From: JBCBTJ01 sp964597685
GTDB lineage: Bacteria > Pseudomonadota > Alphaproteobacteria > Caulobacterales > Hyphomonadaceae
Assembly: GCA_964597685.1 (NCBI GenBank)
Contig: CAZQZC010000067.1
Location: forward strand, 1-14,144
Length of the DNA: 14,144 nt
Direction: 5' to 3'
Under the pieces are notes generated by a model. That model was not told where the DNA came from. It ran no database searches and saw only the letters and a list, made by a program, of their open reading frames with translations. This document shows positions 1-7,562 of this stretch, one piece after another (the first letter of the stretch is position 1; each line of letters starts with the position of its first letter). Made by a program: the position numbers and the translations under genes.

Positions 1-942
1 GAGGCCGAGACACAGCCGTCCGACCCCCAACCAGGTGACGCGCCCGGGCAGACGTGGGTCGGGCGGATGCCGGCGGATATCCGCCCCTATCTGACCCTGT
101 CGCGGTTCGACAGCCCGGTCGGGTTTTGGCTGCTCGCCCTGCCCTGTTGGATTGGCCTCGCCTTTGCGCGCATCGGTGAAGGGCTTCGTCTGATCGACGC
201 GTTCTGGGTCCTGTTGTTCGGTCTCGGCGCGGTCGCCATGCGCGGCGCTGGATGCACCTGGAACGACATCATGGACCGAGAGATCGACGCCCGTGTCGCG
301 CGCACGGCTGGCCGGCCGCTGCCGTCTGGCCAAGTTAGCGTGAGAGAGGCGATCCTATGGCTCGGCGTACAATTGTTTGCTGGATTGCTGGTCTGGCTCG
401 TCCTGCCGACGGACGCCAAGATCGTCGCATTGCTGGCGATCCCGCTTGTCGCCGTCTATCCCTTTATGAAGCGCGTGACCTGGTGGCCGCAGGCTTGGTT
501 GGGGATTACGATCAATTGGGGCGTTCTTGTCGCCTATTGGACAGCAGGCGGAGAGACGATCCCGGGCGCCATCCTGGCGGTGGTGCTGTTGATCGGCCTC
601 GCCCTATGGACGATCGCCTACGATACGATCTACGCGCTGCAGGACACCGAGGACGACGCGCTGATCGGCGTGAAGTCGACCGCCCGGCTCTTCGGCGACC
701 AAGCGCTGCTCGCCGCCTTTTGCTTTCATTTGTCGGCCGCCGCACTCATCGCCCTCAGCGCCTGGATCGCCGGCGCTGGGCGAATCGGCGCGATCACAGC
801 CCTCGCGTTCCTGATCCATGGCGTCGTCCAATCGGCGTGGCTGGCGACCACTCTGAAGAAGAGTGCGCTGAGCGTCTTCAAGTCAAATGTATGGGCAGGG
901 GCCATTCTTCTGGTCGGGTTTGGCGTTGCGGCAGCGGTTTGA
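1..942 (+). CDS. ubiA: 4-hydroxybenzoate polyprenyltransferase UbiA (5' end probably outside the window)
   Basis: This integral inner-membrane enzyme attaches the polyprenyl tail to 4-hydroxybenzoate in ubiquinone synthesis. Numbering from the ATG at 67, the first aspartate motif is NDIMD (residues 66-70, with D74 following) and the second is DTIYALQDTEDD (186-197). Both bind Mg-diphosphate in the UbiA superfamily. Several hydrophobic segments cover the rest, as expected for a multi-helix fold. The ATG at 67 would give 291 residues, a normal length. However, the frame is open back to base 1, and the residues just before that ATG (TWVGR) resemble the conserved N-terminus of alphaproteobacterial UbiA, so the true start is probably upstream of the window. 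No promoter is visible. A desaturase gene follows 47 bp downstream on the same strand. The family call is firm; only the start is uncertain. Confidence 0.93.
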   Translation, partial: EAETQPSDPQPGDAPGQTWVGRMPADIRPYLTLSRFDSPVGFWLLALPCWIGLAFARIGEGLRLIDAFWVLLFGLGAVAMRGAGCTWNDIMDREIDARVARTAGRPLPSGQVSVREAILWLGVQLFAGLLVWLVLPTDAKIVALLAIPLVAVYPFMKRVTWWPQAWLGITINWGVLVAYWTAGGETIPGAILAVVLLIGLALWTIAYDTIYALQDTEDDALIGVKSTARLFGDQALLAAFCFHLSAAALIALSAWIAGAGRIGAITALAFLIHGVVQSAWLATTLKKSALSVFKSNVWAGAILLVGFGVAAAV

Positions 943-989
943 CGCAGCGTCACATTGTTGATGGGCGCGAAACGCCGTAAATTCGAGCT

Positions 990-1943
990 ATGGCGACCGC
1001 AAAACGCATAAAGCCGCTCGACGTCTTTACAGCCGACCAATGGCGTGAGGTCCAAGCGCGTTCAGATTGGCTGGGCCTTGGCATGGTTCTCCATGTCTGG
1101 GCGGTCATCTTTGGTATGATCGCCCTCGCCGTATGGCAGCCTTGGTTCATTCCGATCGCAATTCCGGTCATCGGCGCGCGGCAATTGGGCCTCGCTGTCC
1201 TGATGCATGAAGCCGCCCATGGCGGCCTACATCGCGCGGCGACGATTAACGACTTTGTCGGACACTGGCTGGTCGGCGCGCCCGTAGGCGCGAACCTTGC
1301 CGCCTATCGCCCTTACCACCTCAAGCACCACAAATACGCCCAGCAGCCGGAAGATCCGGATTTGCCCCTGTCGGCGCCGTTCCCCATCACGCCATCCTCT
1401 TTTCGACGAAAAGTGATCCGCGATTTGACCGGGCAGACATTTTTCAAACAGCGCTCCAATCAGATCCTGAACGCACTGGGCGTTGGCATTCGCAAACAGA
1501 AAGGGGCTGAGAACCGGTTCGCCAGCGCGCGAGAGGCTGTCATCCCGTTTGCGATCGCAAATGCGATACTGCTCGCCGGGCTGACGCTGGCCGGGGCGTG
1601 GTGGGCCTATTTCGTCCTTTGGCTGTTGCCCATGGCGACTTGGAACCAACTCGTCACCCGCCTGCGCAACATCGCCGAACACGCCGTGACGCCGGACCAT
1701 GACGATCCGCTGCGCCACGCTCGCACGACACGCGCCAACCTGCTCGAACGAATCTTCATCGCGCCCTATTGGGTGAATTACCATTGCGAGCATCACATGT
1801 TCATGCATGTGCCTTGCTATCGCTTAGCCAAGGCGCACCGGCTCCTCGAAGCGAACGGCGTGACGGACCTCATGGAGGTGCAGACCGGATATGCGACGGT
1901 CTTGCGCCAGGCGACGACGAAGCCGGAAGCGGCGTCGGCGTGA
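990..1943 (+). CDS. membrane fatty acid desaturase family protein
   Basis: This is a 317-residue member of the membrane di-iron desaturase/hydroxylase superfamily. Its three histidine boxes are HEAAH (residues 73-77), HLKHH (110-114) and HCEHH (265-269). They should ligate the two irons that activate oxygen to place a double bond or hydroxyl group in a lipid acyl chain. An extra histidine lies in RNIAEH (226-231). Hydrophobic stretches at about 33-70 and 183-220 fit two membrane-crossing pairs with the boxes on the cytoplasmic face. The substrate cannot be read from the sequence; fatty acyl lipid is the default, and carotenoid-type hydroxylases share these boxes. The ATG at 990 has no clear Shine-Dalgarno sequence. 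The stop codon overlaps the GTG start of the next gene by four bases, which suggests translational coupling. Confidence 0.88.
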   Translation: MATAKRIKPLDVFTADQWREVQARSDWLGLGMVLHVWAVIFGMIALAVWQPWFIPIAIPVIGARQLGLAVLMHEAAHGGLHRAATINDFVGHWLVGAPVGANLAAYRPYHLKHHKYAQQPEDPDLPLSAPFPITPSSFRRKVIRDLTGQTFFKQRSNQILNALGVGIRKQKGAENRFASAREAVIPFAIANAILLAGLTLAGAWWAYFVLWLLPMATWNQLVTRLRNIAEHAVTPDHDDPLRHARTTRANLLERIFIAPYWVNYHCEHHMFMHVPCYRLAKAHRLLEANGVTDLMEVQTGYATVLRQATTKPEAASA

Positions 1944-2302
1944 GCGACCGCAACGTCCTCGGCGGAGACCTGGCGCCCTGCGGCTTGGAGCCCAAAACGG
2001 GCTTCTTCAGAGATGGATGCTGCCGAACAGGGCCGAACGACAGGGGCAAACATGTGGTCTGTGCGATTGTTACAGACGAGTTCCTGCAATTCAGCCTGTC
2101 GCAGGGCAACGATCTGGTCACGCCGCGTCCGGAATTCTCTTTCCCCGGCCTCAAGGCTGGCGACAGATGGTGTCTTTGCGCCAGCCGCTGGAACGAAGCG
2201 CGGCGTGCGGGGGTCGCGCCTCCGGTGAACCTGGAAGCGACACACGAAACAGCCGCCGATATCCTCTCTCTCGACGACTTGAAGTCCCACGCCTTCCAGT
2301 GA
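1940..2302 (+). CDS. DUF2237 family protein
   Basis: This 120-residue protein is recognised as DUF2237 by NVLGGDLAPC near the N-terminus, then FRDGCCRTGPND, HVVCAIVTDEFL, FPGLKAGDRWCLCASRW, and PPVNLEATHE near the end. These cysteine- and tryptophan-containing blocks occur in this order in the family. The family has no established biochemical function that I can name. The start is the GTG at 1940, inside the sequence GTGA that also holds the desaturase stop. It gives the usual family length of about 120 residues. An open frame continues upstream to 1769, but that extension lies inside the desaturase gene and reads like out-of-frame sequence. The four-base overlap implies coupled translation with the desaturase. 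A DsbA-like gene follows after 27 bp. Confidence 0.88.
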   Translation: MSDRNVLGGDLAPCGLEPKTGFFRDGCCRTGPNDRGKHVVCAIVTDEFLQFSLSQGNDLVTPRPEFSFPGLKAGDRWCLCASRWNEARRAGVAPPVNLEATHETAADILSLDDLKSHAFQ

Positions 2303-2329
2303 AGCGCGTCACGGACTAAGCTGGCGGCT

Positions 2330-2998
2330 ATGAAAGTTACGATTGAAATGGTGTCGGACCTTGTCTGTCCATGGTGCTGGCTCGGTTTGCGCCGGCTGCA
2401 AGCCGCGCGCGAAATAGCGTCCGACGTCGAGACGGACGTCTACTTCCGGCCCTACGAGCTCGACCCGACAATACCTGACAGCGGCGTCGGATATCGCGAT
2501 TACATGAAGGCGAAGTTCGGCGACGAGCCCGATCCCGCCAAGAATCGTTGGAAAGCCATGCGTTCCGCGCTTGAGGAATACGGCGCGGCCGAGGGCGTCC
2601 CCTTTGACTTTGAAGGCATGACCCACCGCCCCAATACGGTCAACGCGCACCGGGTCGTACATTGGGCCCAGGGCCAAGGCCTCGGCGCTGAAATGAAAGA
2701 GGCGATTTTCGACGCCTACTTCAACAGACATGAGAATATCGGCGACACGGATATTCTCGCGGCGTTGGCCGAACGCGTCGGCTTGGACCGCGGCATCGTT
2801 CTCAAACTTCTCGAAAGCGACGCAGACCGGGACACCGTGAAAAACGAGGCGGCGACCTTCATACAAATGGGGGTAGCAGGCGTGCCCACGTTCATCGCTG
2901 ACCGGGCGGTCGCCGTTCAGGGCGCCGAAACGCCGGAGAAGATCGCCCGGATGATCCGCGCCGCCGCCGATAGGCGCGCCCAACAGCCGGTCAGCTGA
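2330..2998 (+). CDS. DsbA family / FrnE-like thiol oxidoreductase
   Basis: This 222-residue thioredoxin-fold protein belongs to the DsbA/2-hydroxychromene-2-carboxylate isomerase superfamily. The redox motif CPWC is at residues 13-16, straight after the first beta strand (IEMVSDLV). The cis-proline loop GVPTF is at 184-188, and the helical insertion between them is typical of FrnE-like proteins. There is no signal peptide, so it should act in the cytoplasm, unlike true DsbA. FrnE-type proteins are linked to disulfide handling and stress tolerance. The partner here is unknown, although the preceding DUF2237 protein is cysteine-rich. The start ATG lies 27 bp after that gene. The 3' end overlaps the stop of the convergent ABC transporter gene by 8 bp. 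A glutathione-dependent isomerase role is less likely because both active-site cysteines are present. Confidence 0.88.
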   Translation: MKVTIEMVSDLVCPWCWLGLRRLQAAREIASDVETDVYFRPYELDPTIPDSGVGYRDYMKAKFGDEPDPAKNRWKAMRSALEEYGAAEGVPFDFEGMTHRPNTVNAHRVVHWAQGQGLGAEMKEAIFDAYFNRHENIGDTDILAALAERVGLDRGIVLKLLESDADRDTVKNEAATFIQMGVAGVPTFIADRAVAVQGAETPEKIARMIRAAADRRAQQPVS

Positions 2999-4718
2999 AC
3001 TCGAGATCGACGAGCCGCGCATAGACCCCGCGCTCAGCGCAAAGCGTCTCATGCGTGCCTTGCTCAATAAGCCGGCCGTTTTCCATGACAAAAATGCGAT
3101 CAGCCCGCTTCACCGTCGCCAGGCGGTGGGCGATTATGAGCGTCGTGCGGTCACGCGAAAATGTGTCTAGCGCAATCTGAACCGCAGCGTCGCTCTCGGC
3201 GTCCAGGGCGCTTGTGGGTTCGTCCAACAACAGAATTGGCGCGTCCTTCAGAAACGCCCGCGCCAAAGCCACCCGCTGGCGCTGTCCGCCCGACAGATTG
3301 CCGCCCGATTCTCCGCACCGCGTCTCATACCCCTGTGGCAGAGCCATGATGAAGTCATGAGCATTGGCCGCTTTCGCCGCGGCCAGGATCTGATCCTTGT
3401 TCGCCCCCAGCCGGCCAAGCGAGATGTTCGCGTGAACTGTATCGTCGAACAATGCTGGTTCCTGGGCGACGATAGCCATCGCCGCCCTCAAGGACGTCTC
3501 AGAAACGTCGGTCAGACGATGACCATCAATGCGGATATCGCCGCGATGGGGATGATAGAGCCGCAGCAAGAGATTGATGACCGTCGACTTGCCCGCACCT
3601 GATGGACCGACCAGAGCAATTGTCTCGCCTGGCGCGATCTCTAGGCTCAATCCGTCCAAGGCGGGCGAACCGTCTGGATAGCTGAAGAACACGCCGTCGA
3701 ATTGGAGTGCGCCTTTCACGTCCTTCAAGTTCACGGCGTCGCGCCGATCTTCAGTGAGGCGCGGAGCGTCAACGATCCCATAGAACCGGTCCGCCGCCGC
3801 TCCGCCTTCCTGAGCGGCGGCGCTGAGCGTTCCAAGGGCTCGAATCTCCGGCGCGGCCACGCCGATTAGCGCGATGAATCCGAGAAAGTCCCCAATGGTC
3901 GCCGACCCTGTGGATATCCGCCATGCGGAGACGCCCAAGACACCAGCCACTGCGATACCGCCCGCAATCTCCAGAATGGGGTCGACCGCGGCCCTATCCG
4001 CCAGAATACGCAGAAAAAGCCTCGCGCGTTCCCGGAAGCCCTTGGTTGCACGCGCTTTCTGATAGGCTTCGAGCCCGTAAGCCTTGCCGATGCGCGCCGA
4101 CTGAAACGCTTCAGAGAGCAGCGACGTCACCTCGCCAACTTGCTCCTGCGCCCGTTTTGATCGCTTTCGAATGCGCGCGCCAAGGGCGACGACAGGACCC
4201 AACGCAACCGGATAGGCGACCAGAAGAACAAGGGCCAATTGCCAATCCATCCAGACCATCGCCGCGAGCGCGCCAACAAGCGTTAGAACGCCCTTCGACA
4301 GATTGTTGGCCAGGCGCAGCGCGACATCCCGCATGACCGAAGCATCGTGGGCGAAGCGTGAGACAAAACCGCCCGATGCAGAACCGGCGAGCCGTTCATA
4401 GTCGCCGTCGATCAGCGCAGCGAATTGGGCGTCCTGCGCGCCAATCAGAGCGTTTTGAACGCCCTTATTGTTGGCGAGGCTCATGCCATAGAGTGCGGCA
4501 GCGCGCGCGCCGGCCGCGACAATAATCGCCCCCGTCAGCAACCAGACCCATGATTGCATCGACGCATCGCCCGCCGCCGTGTCCTGCAATCGGTCGCCAA
4601 TAAACTTAACAAGGACACCATAGGAGACCGCCGCGGCGGACGTCAGCACCGCAAACGCTGCGCCGAGTGCGAACCAGCTCCATTCCGGCGCGAAGTGCTC
4701 TCTCAGCAGCCGCGCCAA
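2991..4718 (-). CDS. MsbA-like ABC exporter (fused permease and ATPase)
   Basis: This 575-residue half-transporter has an N-terminal six-helix ABC exporter domain (about 12-300) and a C-terminal ATPase. The ATPase shows Walker A GPSGAGKS (371-378), Q-loop Q419, signature LSGGQ (475-479), Walker B ILLLDE (495-500), D-loop SALD and switch histidine H531. It should work as a homodimer in the inner membrane. The organisation is that of MsbA-type lipid flippases. Location beside pmbA, cysQ and DUF4170, a neighbourhood that carries lipid A genes in many alphaproteobacteria, supports a lipid or LPS-precursor substrate, but this is inference. The start is TTG at 4718, backed by GGAG seven bases upstream. 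A later start would remove the first membrane helix. It lies 19 bp after the DUF4170 stop and is probably co-transcribed with it. Confidence 0.9.
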   Translation of the reverse strand: MARLLREHFAPEWSWFALGAAFAVLTSAAAVSYGVLVKFIGDRLQDTAAGDASMQSWVWLLTGAIIVAAGARAAALYGMSLANNKGVQNALIGAQDAQFAALIDGDYERLAGSASGGFVSRFAHDASVMRDVALRLANNLSKGVLTLVGALAAMVWMDWQLALVLLVAYPVALGPVVALGARIRKRSKRAQEQVGEVTSLLSEAFQSARIGKAYGLEAYQKARATKGFRERARLFLRILADRAAVDPILEIAGGIAVAGVLGVSAWRISTGSATIGDFLGFIALIGVAAPEIRALGTLSAAAQEGGAAADRFYGIVDAPRLTEDRRDAVNLKDVKGALQFDGVFFSYPDGSPALDGLSLEIAPGETIALVGPSGAGKSTVINLLLRLYHPHRGDIRIDGHRLTDVSETSLRAAMAIVAQEPALFDDTVHANISLGRLGANKDQILAAAKAANAHDFIMALPQGYETRCGESGGNLSGGQRQRVALARAFLKDAPILLLDEPTSALDAESDAAVQIALDTFSRDRTTLIIAHRLATVKRADRIFVMENGRLIEQGTHETLCAERGVYARLVDLEFS

Positions 4719-4729
4719 GCCAGAACTCC
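4719..4729 (-). promoter_or_regulatory. Shine-Dalgarno sequence supporting the TTG start of the ABC exporter
   Basis: On the minus strand GGAG (4729-4726) stands seven bases before the TTG at 4718. No ATG or GTG lies in frame between the DUF4170 stop and this TTG, and the downstream ATGs would cut off the first transmembrane helix. Confidence 0.6.
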
Positions 4730-4737
4730 GCGCGCCC

Positions 4738-4992
4738 TCAGGCGTGGTGGTGGACGCCGGTTTCAGGATCTAACAGCTTGTGAGCGTGAAGAATGAAGTA
4801 ACGCGTTTCGGCGCTGTCGACCGTTCGCTGGGCGGCGGCCTTCCAAGCATCGTAGGCTTCTTTGTAGTTTGGAAACGCACCGACGAAGTCGACCTTTGAC
4901 AGGTCTTCGAATTCGACTTCGGTCACGTCCTTCATCTGACCACCGAAAACAATGTGGAGCAATTGCCTCCTGGGCGCGGGCGCATCTGTCAT
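4738..4992 (-). CDS. DUF4170 protein, possible separate internal start
   Basis: The last 84 residues of the phosphatase frame begin with an ATG at 4992 and match DUF4170 over their whole length: QLLHIVFGGQ, then VEFEDLSKVDFVGAFPNY, and RYFILHAHKLL near the end. DUF4170 proteins are small (about 75-90 residues), occur in alphaproteobacteria and have no known function. Minus-strand GAAGAG lies nine bases before this ATG and GAAGG two bases before it, so independent initiation is possible but the ribosome site is modest. The ATG is therefore a natural gene start inside a longer open frame. The downstream ABC exporter starts 19 bp after the stop. I list it separately because a reader expecting two genes here would otherwise miss it. 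Confidence 0.6.
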   Translation of the reverse strand: MTDAPAPRRQLLHIVFGGQMKDVTEVEFEDLSKVDFVGAFPNYKEAYDAWKAAAQRTVDSAETRYFILHAHKLLDPETGVHHHA

Positions 4993-5868
4993 TGCCTTCA
5001 ACTCTTCTTTTTGTCGCGTGTGATCGGTCGCCTCCGATTGCGGGTCCGGAAGGCGAGCCGCCCTTGTGCGCCGCAGTAACAGAGGATGCAACGCGTTTCC
5101 AGCCGCCACCAGGCTGCGCTGCAGGGGAACCGGACGGTTGAAGCGGAAGGGCTCGCCATCGTGGCTCGTCGCCAAACCGCCGGCTTCCTCGATGAGAATC
5201 GCACCAGCAGCGAGATCCCAATCAGACTTGCGCCAAAGAACAAGCGCACCATCCCATCGACCGGCCGCCACGAGAGCCAACCGATACAAGGTCGCGTTCG
5301 GCTTTGGATTAAGGGTCTTCACCGAGGGCCATGGCTCGGGCCAATCGGGGTGGTTCAACAATCCCTCGGACGTAACGAGTTGGCAATCCTCAACAACATT
5401 GCGCTCACTCGCGCTTATGGCTTCGTCATTCAGCCACGCGCCAAGGTCCCGGCCCGCGGCGTACAATTCTCCCAACACAGGCGCGTAAACGACGCCCGCT
5501 ATGGAGACTCCGTCTTCGACCAAAGCGACCCCAACGCACCAATGCGGGTCTCCTCGCATGAAGGCGCGGGTGCCATCTATGGGATCGACAACCCAGATTC
5601 TTCGGCGCGATAGGCGATCTGAATCGTCGGCTGTCTCCTCAGACAGCCAACCATAATCCGGGCGCGCGGCGCTCAATCGTTCGAAGAGAAAGCGATTGAC
5701 GGCGAGATCGGCCTCCGTAACCGGATGGCCGGGCGATTTGTCCCAGGCCTGCGTCTCTCCCCGCTCCATATAGCTCAACGCGATGCGCCCGGCCTCCATT
5801 GCGGCGTCGCGCATAAGATCGAGGTCGTGCGAAAGACTGGCCGCCGCCTCTCGATCAATCGCCGGCAA
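4738..5868 (-). CDS. cysQ: CysQ-like inositol monophosphatase-family phosphatase, in frame with a C-terminal DUF4170 domain
   Basis: Residues 1-275 form an FIG/IMPase-superfamily phosphatase that probably removes the 3' phosphate from 3'-phosphoadenosine 5'-phosphate (CysQ role) or hydrolyses inositol monophosphate. Metal-site motifs are LSEET (75-79) and DPIDGT (95-100). Others are EADLAVN (52-58) and WDLAAG (217-222). Residues 293-376 are a complete DUF4170 protein, normally encoded by its own gene next to cysQ. A linker of about 17 polar residues joins them with no stop codon. The start is TTG at 5868, with GAGGG eight bases upstream. It overlaps the pmbA stop by 14 bp. Starting at the later ATG (5814) would lose conserved N-terminal sequence. 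Either this is a true fusion, or the phosphatase gene has lost its stop and both proteins are made. CysQ is preferred over SuhB from context, with moderate certainty. Confidence 0.82.
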   Translation of the reverse strand: MPAIDREAAASLSHDLDLMRDAAMEAGRIALSYMERGETQAWDKSPGHPVTEADLAVNRFLFERLSAARPDYGWLSEETADDSDRLSRRRIWVVDPIDGTRAFMRGDPHWCVGVALVEDGVSIAGVVYAPVLGELYAAGRDLGAWLNDEAISASERNVVEDCQLVTSEGLLNHPDWPEPWPSVKTLNPKPNATLYRLALVAAGRWDGALVLWRKSDWDLAAGAILIEEAGGLATSHDGEPFRFNRPVPLQRSLVAAGNALHPLLLRRTRAARLPDPQSEATDHTRQKEELKAMTDAPAPRRQLLHIVFGGQMKDVTEVEFEDLSKVDFVGAFPNYKEAYDAWKAAAQRTVDSAETRYFILHAHKLLDPETGVHHHA

Positions 5869-7198
5869 TCTGCAGGCCCTCGATTAGGACGCTCGGAGCG
5901 TTGCGGCTTCCGCGAAACTCCAAATCGTTAGCTGGACGCAGACGCTTGAACATCTCGATTAGATTTCCCGCAACGGTCACTTCCGACACCGGGTAAGCGA
6001 CATCTCCACCTTCGAACCAAAACCCCGCAACGCCGACGGAATAGTCGCCGGTATTCGGGTTAATGGATGGCCCGAACATGTCGGTGATGAGCAAACCCTC
6101 CCCAACCTCAGCCATAAGCGCCTCGCGCGTCTCTTCGCCGGCGGCGAGAAAGAGGTTGGAGGTCGCGACGCCAGGCGGATCGCCGAACCCCGAGCCAGCG
6201 AAGCCGTTGGGCCGCAATCCCAATTGCTTGGCCGAAGGACCATTCAAGAGCCATTGCGTTAGAACACCGTTTTCCACCAGGTGCGTGCGAGCAACAGGGC
6301 GGCCCTCGCCATCGTGGTTTCGCGATCCAAGACCCATTGGCCGGAACGGATCATCGATGACGGCGACGCCAGGCGCGAAGATCTGAGCGTTCAGGCGATC
6401 TTTGAGAAAGCTGACGCCGCGCGCGACAGCAGGCCCAGACACCGCTGCGATCAAGGGGCTCAACAGGCTCGACGAGACCCTCTTGTCGTAAATCACCGCC
6501 GCCGTGCGGCTTGAGACCTTGCGCGGCCCCAAGCGAGCGGCTGCACGCTCTCCCGCAATCCGTCCAATGTCTACTGGGGTCGGCCTGTCCGCCCGGCGGC
6601 GTGTTGTCCAAGAATCGTAATCACGCTCCATGGCCCCGTCGCGTTCCGCAACCGCCGATAGCCCGACGCTCGAATAACCGCCGCTTCGATAAGCTTGAAA
6701 ACCGTTGCTCGCCGCCACCCAGCGTTCTGCACGCGTCCAGCCTGCGCCGGCTCCAGGAACCGTCTTGACCGCGGGCACCGCAAGCGCGGCGGCCTCAGCC
6801 GCGAGGGCGTCCGCCTCCAAGTCCTCATTGGCGGATGGCGCATCCCCGTCGAGGTCGAGCTCCGGCATTTCGGTCGCCAGCTCGGTCGATGGCGCCAGCC
6901 CGCAGAACGGGTCTTCCGGGGCGAGTTTCGCCATCGCCGCACAACGCTGAGCCAAGTCGCCAAGCGCGGTCTCGGAGATATCGGATCCAGAGACGTGAGC
7001 TTGGCGCCGACCGAAGAGCACGCGCAACGCGACCGAGGTTGTTTCGTCCCGTTCGATCGTTTCGAGTTTTCCGTCGCGCACGCCAATGCTGACGCTTTCC
7101 GATCGCGCGATACGCGCATCGGCCGCATCCGCGCCGAATTTTAAAGCCGACTCTATTGTCAGCGCGAGTAAGTCATTGTGTGTCGGAACCGCAGGCAT
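5855..7198 (-). CDS. pmbA: PmbA/TldE family metalloprotease-like protein
   Basis: This 447-residue protein belongs to the TldD/TldE(PmbA) family. Recognisable blocks are the N-terminal helix LALTIESALKFGADAADARIARSES, quoted here only as its start LALTIESALKFGADAADA, then a middle VIDDPFRPMGLGSRNHDGEG, the NGVLTQWLLN segment, GVATSNLFLAAG, and the C-terminal YPVSEVTVAGNLIEMF followed by LEFRGSRNAPSVLIEGL. There is no HExxH; in TldD/TldE complexes the zinc motif sits in TldD, so this subunit would need a TldD encoded elsewhere. Known TldD/E functions are peptide processing (microcin B17, PqqA-like peptides) and CcdA antitoxin degradation. The open frame reaches 7327, but the ATG at 7198 gives the family length and avoids overlap with the small membrane protein. 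Its stop overlaps the cysQ start by 14 bp. Confidence 0.9.
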   Translation of the reverse strand: MPAVPTHNDLLALTIESALKFGADAADARIARSESVSIGVRDGKLETIERDETTSVALRVLFGRRQAHVSGSDISETALGDLAQRCAAMAKLAPEDPFCGLAPSTELATEMPELDLDGDAPSANEDLEADALAAEAAALAVPAVKTVPGAGAGWTRAERWVAASNGFQAYRSGGYSSVGLSAVAERDGAMERDYDSWTTRRRADRPTPVDIGRIAGERAAARLGPRKVSSRTAAVIYDKRVSSSLLSPLIAAVSGPAVARGVSFLKDRLNAQIFAPGVAVIDDPFRPMGLGSRNHDGEGRPVARTHLVENGVLTQWLLNGPSAKQLGLRPNGFAGSGFGDPPGVATSNLFLAAGEETREALMAEVGEGLLITDMFGPSINPNTGDYSVGVAGFWFEGGDVAYPVSEVTVAGNLIEMFKRLRPANDLEFRGSRNAPSVLIEGLQIAGD

Positions 7199-7244
7199 GG
7201 GGTTTAGATGGCCCGCGCCGGAACGCCTGGCAACAGCTTGTGCG

Positions 7245-7520
7245 TTAGTCGTCGCGCCGCGCGTCCGGCAGTCGGTCGTTAATGTCGTCCCGAATGTCGA
7301 GCAACGTGACGATAAGGCCGCCCACAACGCTCGCGGCGATCCACCCGGCCAAAGAAAAGCCTACGATCTCGATCAACCGGCCCAAGCCGCCGCCGATATC
7401 CAACACTTCCGCGGCCCACGCGCCGTTCTGATAAACGCCCAAGAACGCACCGCCCACAATGATCGCAATGTAGGCGACATAGACCATGGTCCGAAAGCTG
7501 TTGATGATGAAGAATTTCAC
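7245..7520 (-). CDS. small two-helix inner-membrane protein, unknown function
   Basis: I do not recognise a named family with certainty. The 91 residues contain two hydrophobic segments, about 11-30 (MVYVAYIAIIVGGAFLGVY) and 47-73 (GRLIEIVGFSLAGWIAASVV and on). A charged C-terminal tail, DIRDDINDRLPDARRDD, probably faces the cytoplasm. The pattern resembles short DUF4282-type membrane proteins, but this is a guess. The start is GTG at 7520, preceded by a strong Shine-Dalgarno sequence, AGGGGAGA at 7533-7526, five bases away. It lies between the lipoprotein and pmbA genes on the same strand (42 bp and 46 bp gaps), so it is probably co-transcribed. The good ribosome site and clean membrane topology make it a real gene. 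Confidence 0.72.
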   Translation of the reverse strand: MKFFIINSFRTMVYVAYIAIIVGGAFLGVYQNGAWAAEVLDIGGGLGRLIEIVGFSLAGWIAASVVGGLIVTLLDIRDDINDRLPDARRDD

Positions 7521-7535
7521 GATTGTCTCCCCTAT

Positions 7536-7556
7536 GTCGCCAGGTTCTTAGGCGAC
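7536..7556 (-). terminator. small stem-loop between the lipoprotein and membrane-protein genes
   Basis: GTCGCC (7536-7541) and GGCGAC (7551-7556) are perfect inverted arms around a nine-base loop. No U-run follows on either strand. It may be a weak terminator or mRNA processing/stability element that adjusts expression within the minus-strand series, or chance. Confidence 0.25.
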
Positions 7557-7562
7557 GCCGTT

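Noticed and set aside
945..978. Short hairpin GGCG-CGAAA-CGCC after ubiA considered as a terminator
   Set aside because: The stem is only four base pairs with no U-run, so it cannot be supported.
1769..1939. Upstream extension of the DUF2237 frame
   Set aside because: It lies inside the third histidine box region of the desaturase, is not DUF2237-like, and the GTG at 1940 gives the normal family length.
2309..3091. 260-codon minus-strand open frame opposite the DsbA-like gene
   Set aside because: The plus strand encodes a clear thioredoxin-fold protein with CPWC and a cis-proline loop; the antisense product has no coherent motif.
7199..7327. 43-residue N-terminal extension of PmbA
   Set aside because: It overlaps the small membrane protein gene in another frame, does not resemble the family N-terminus, and the ATG at 7198 gives the normal length.
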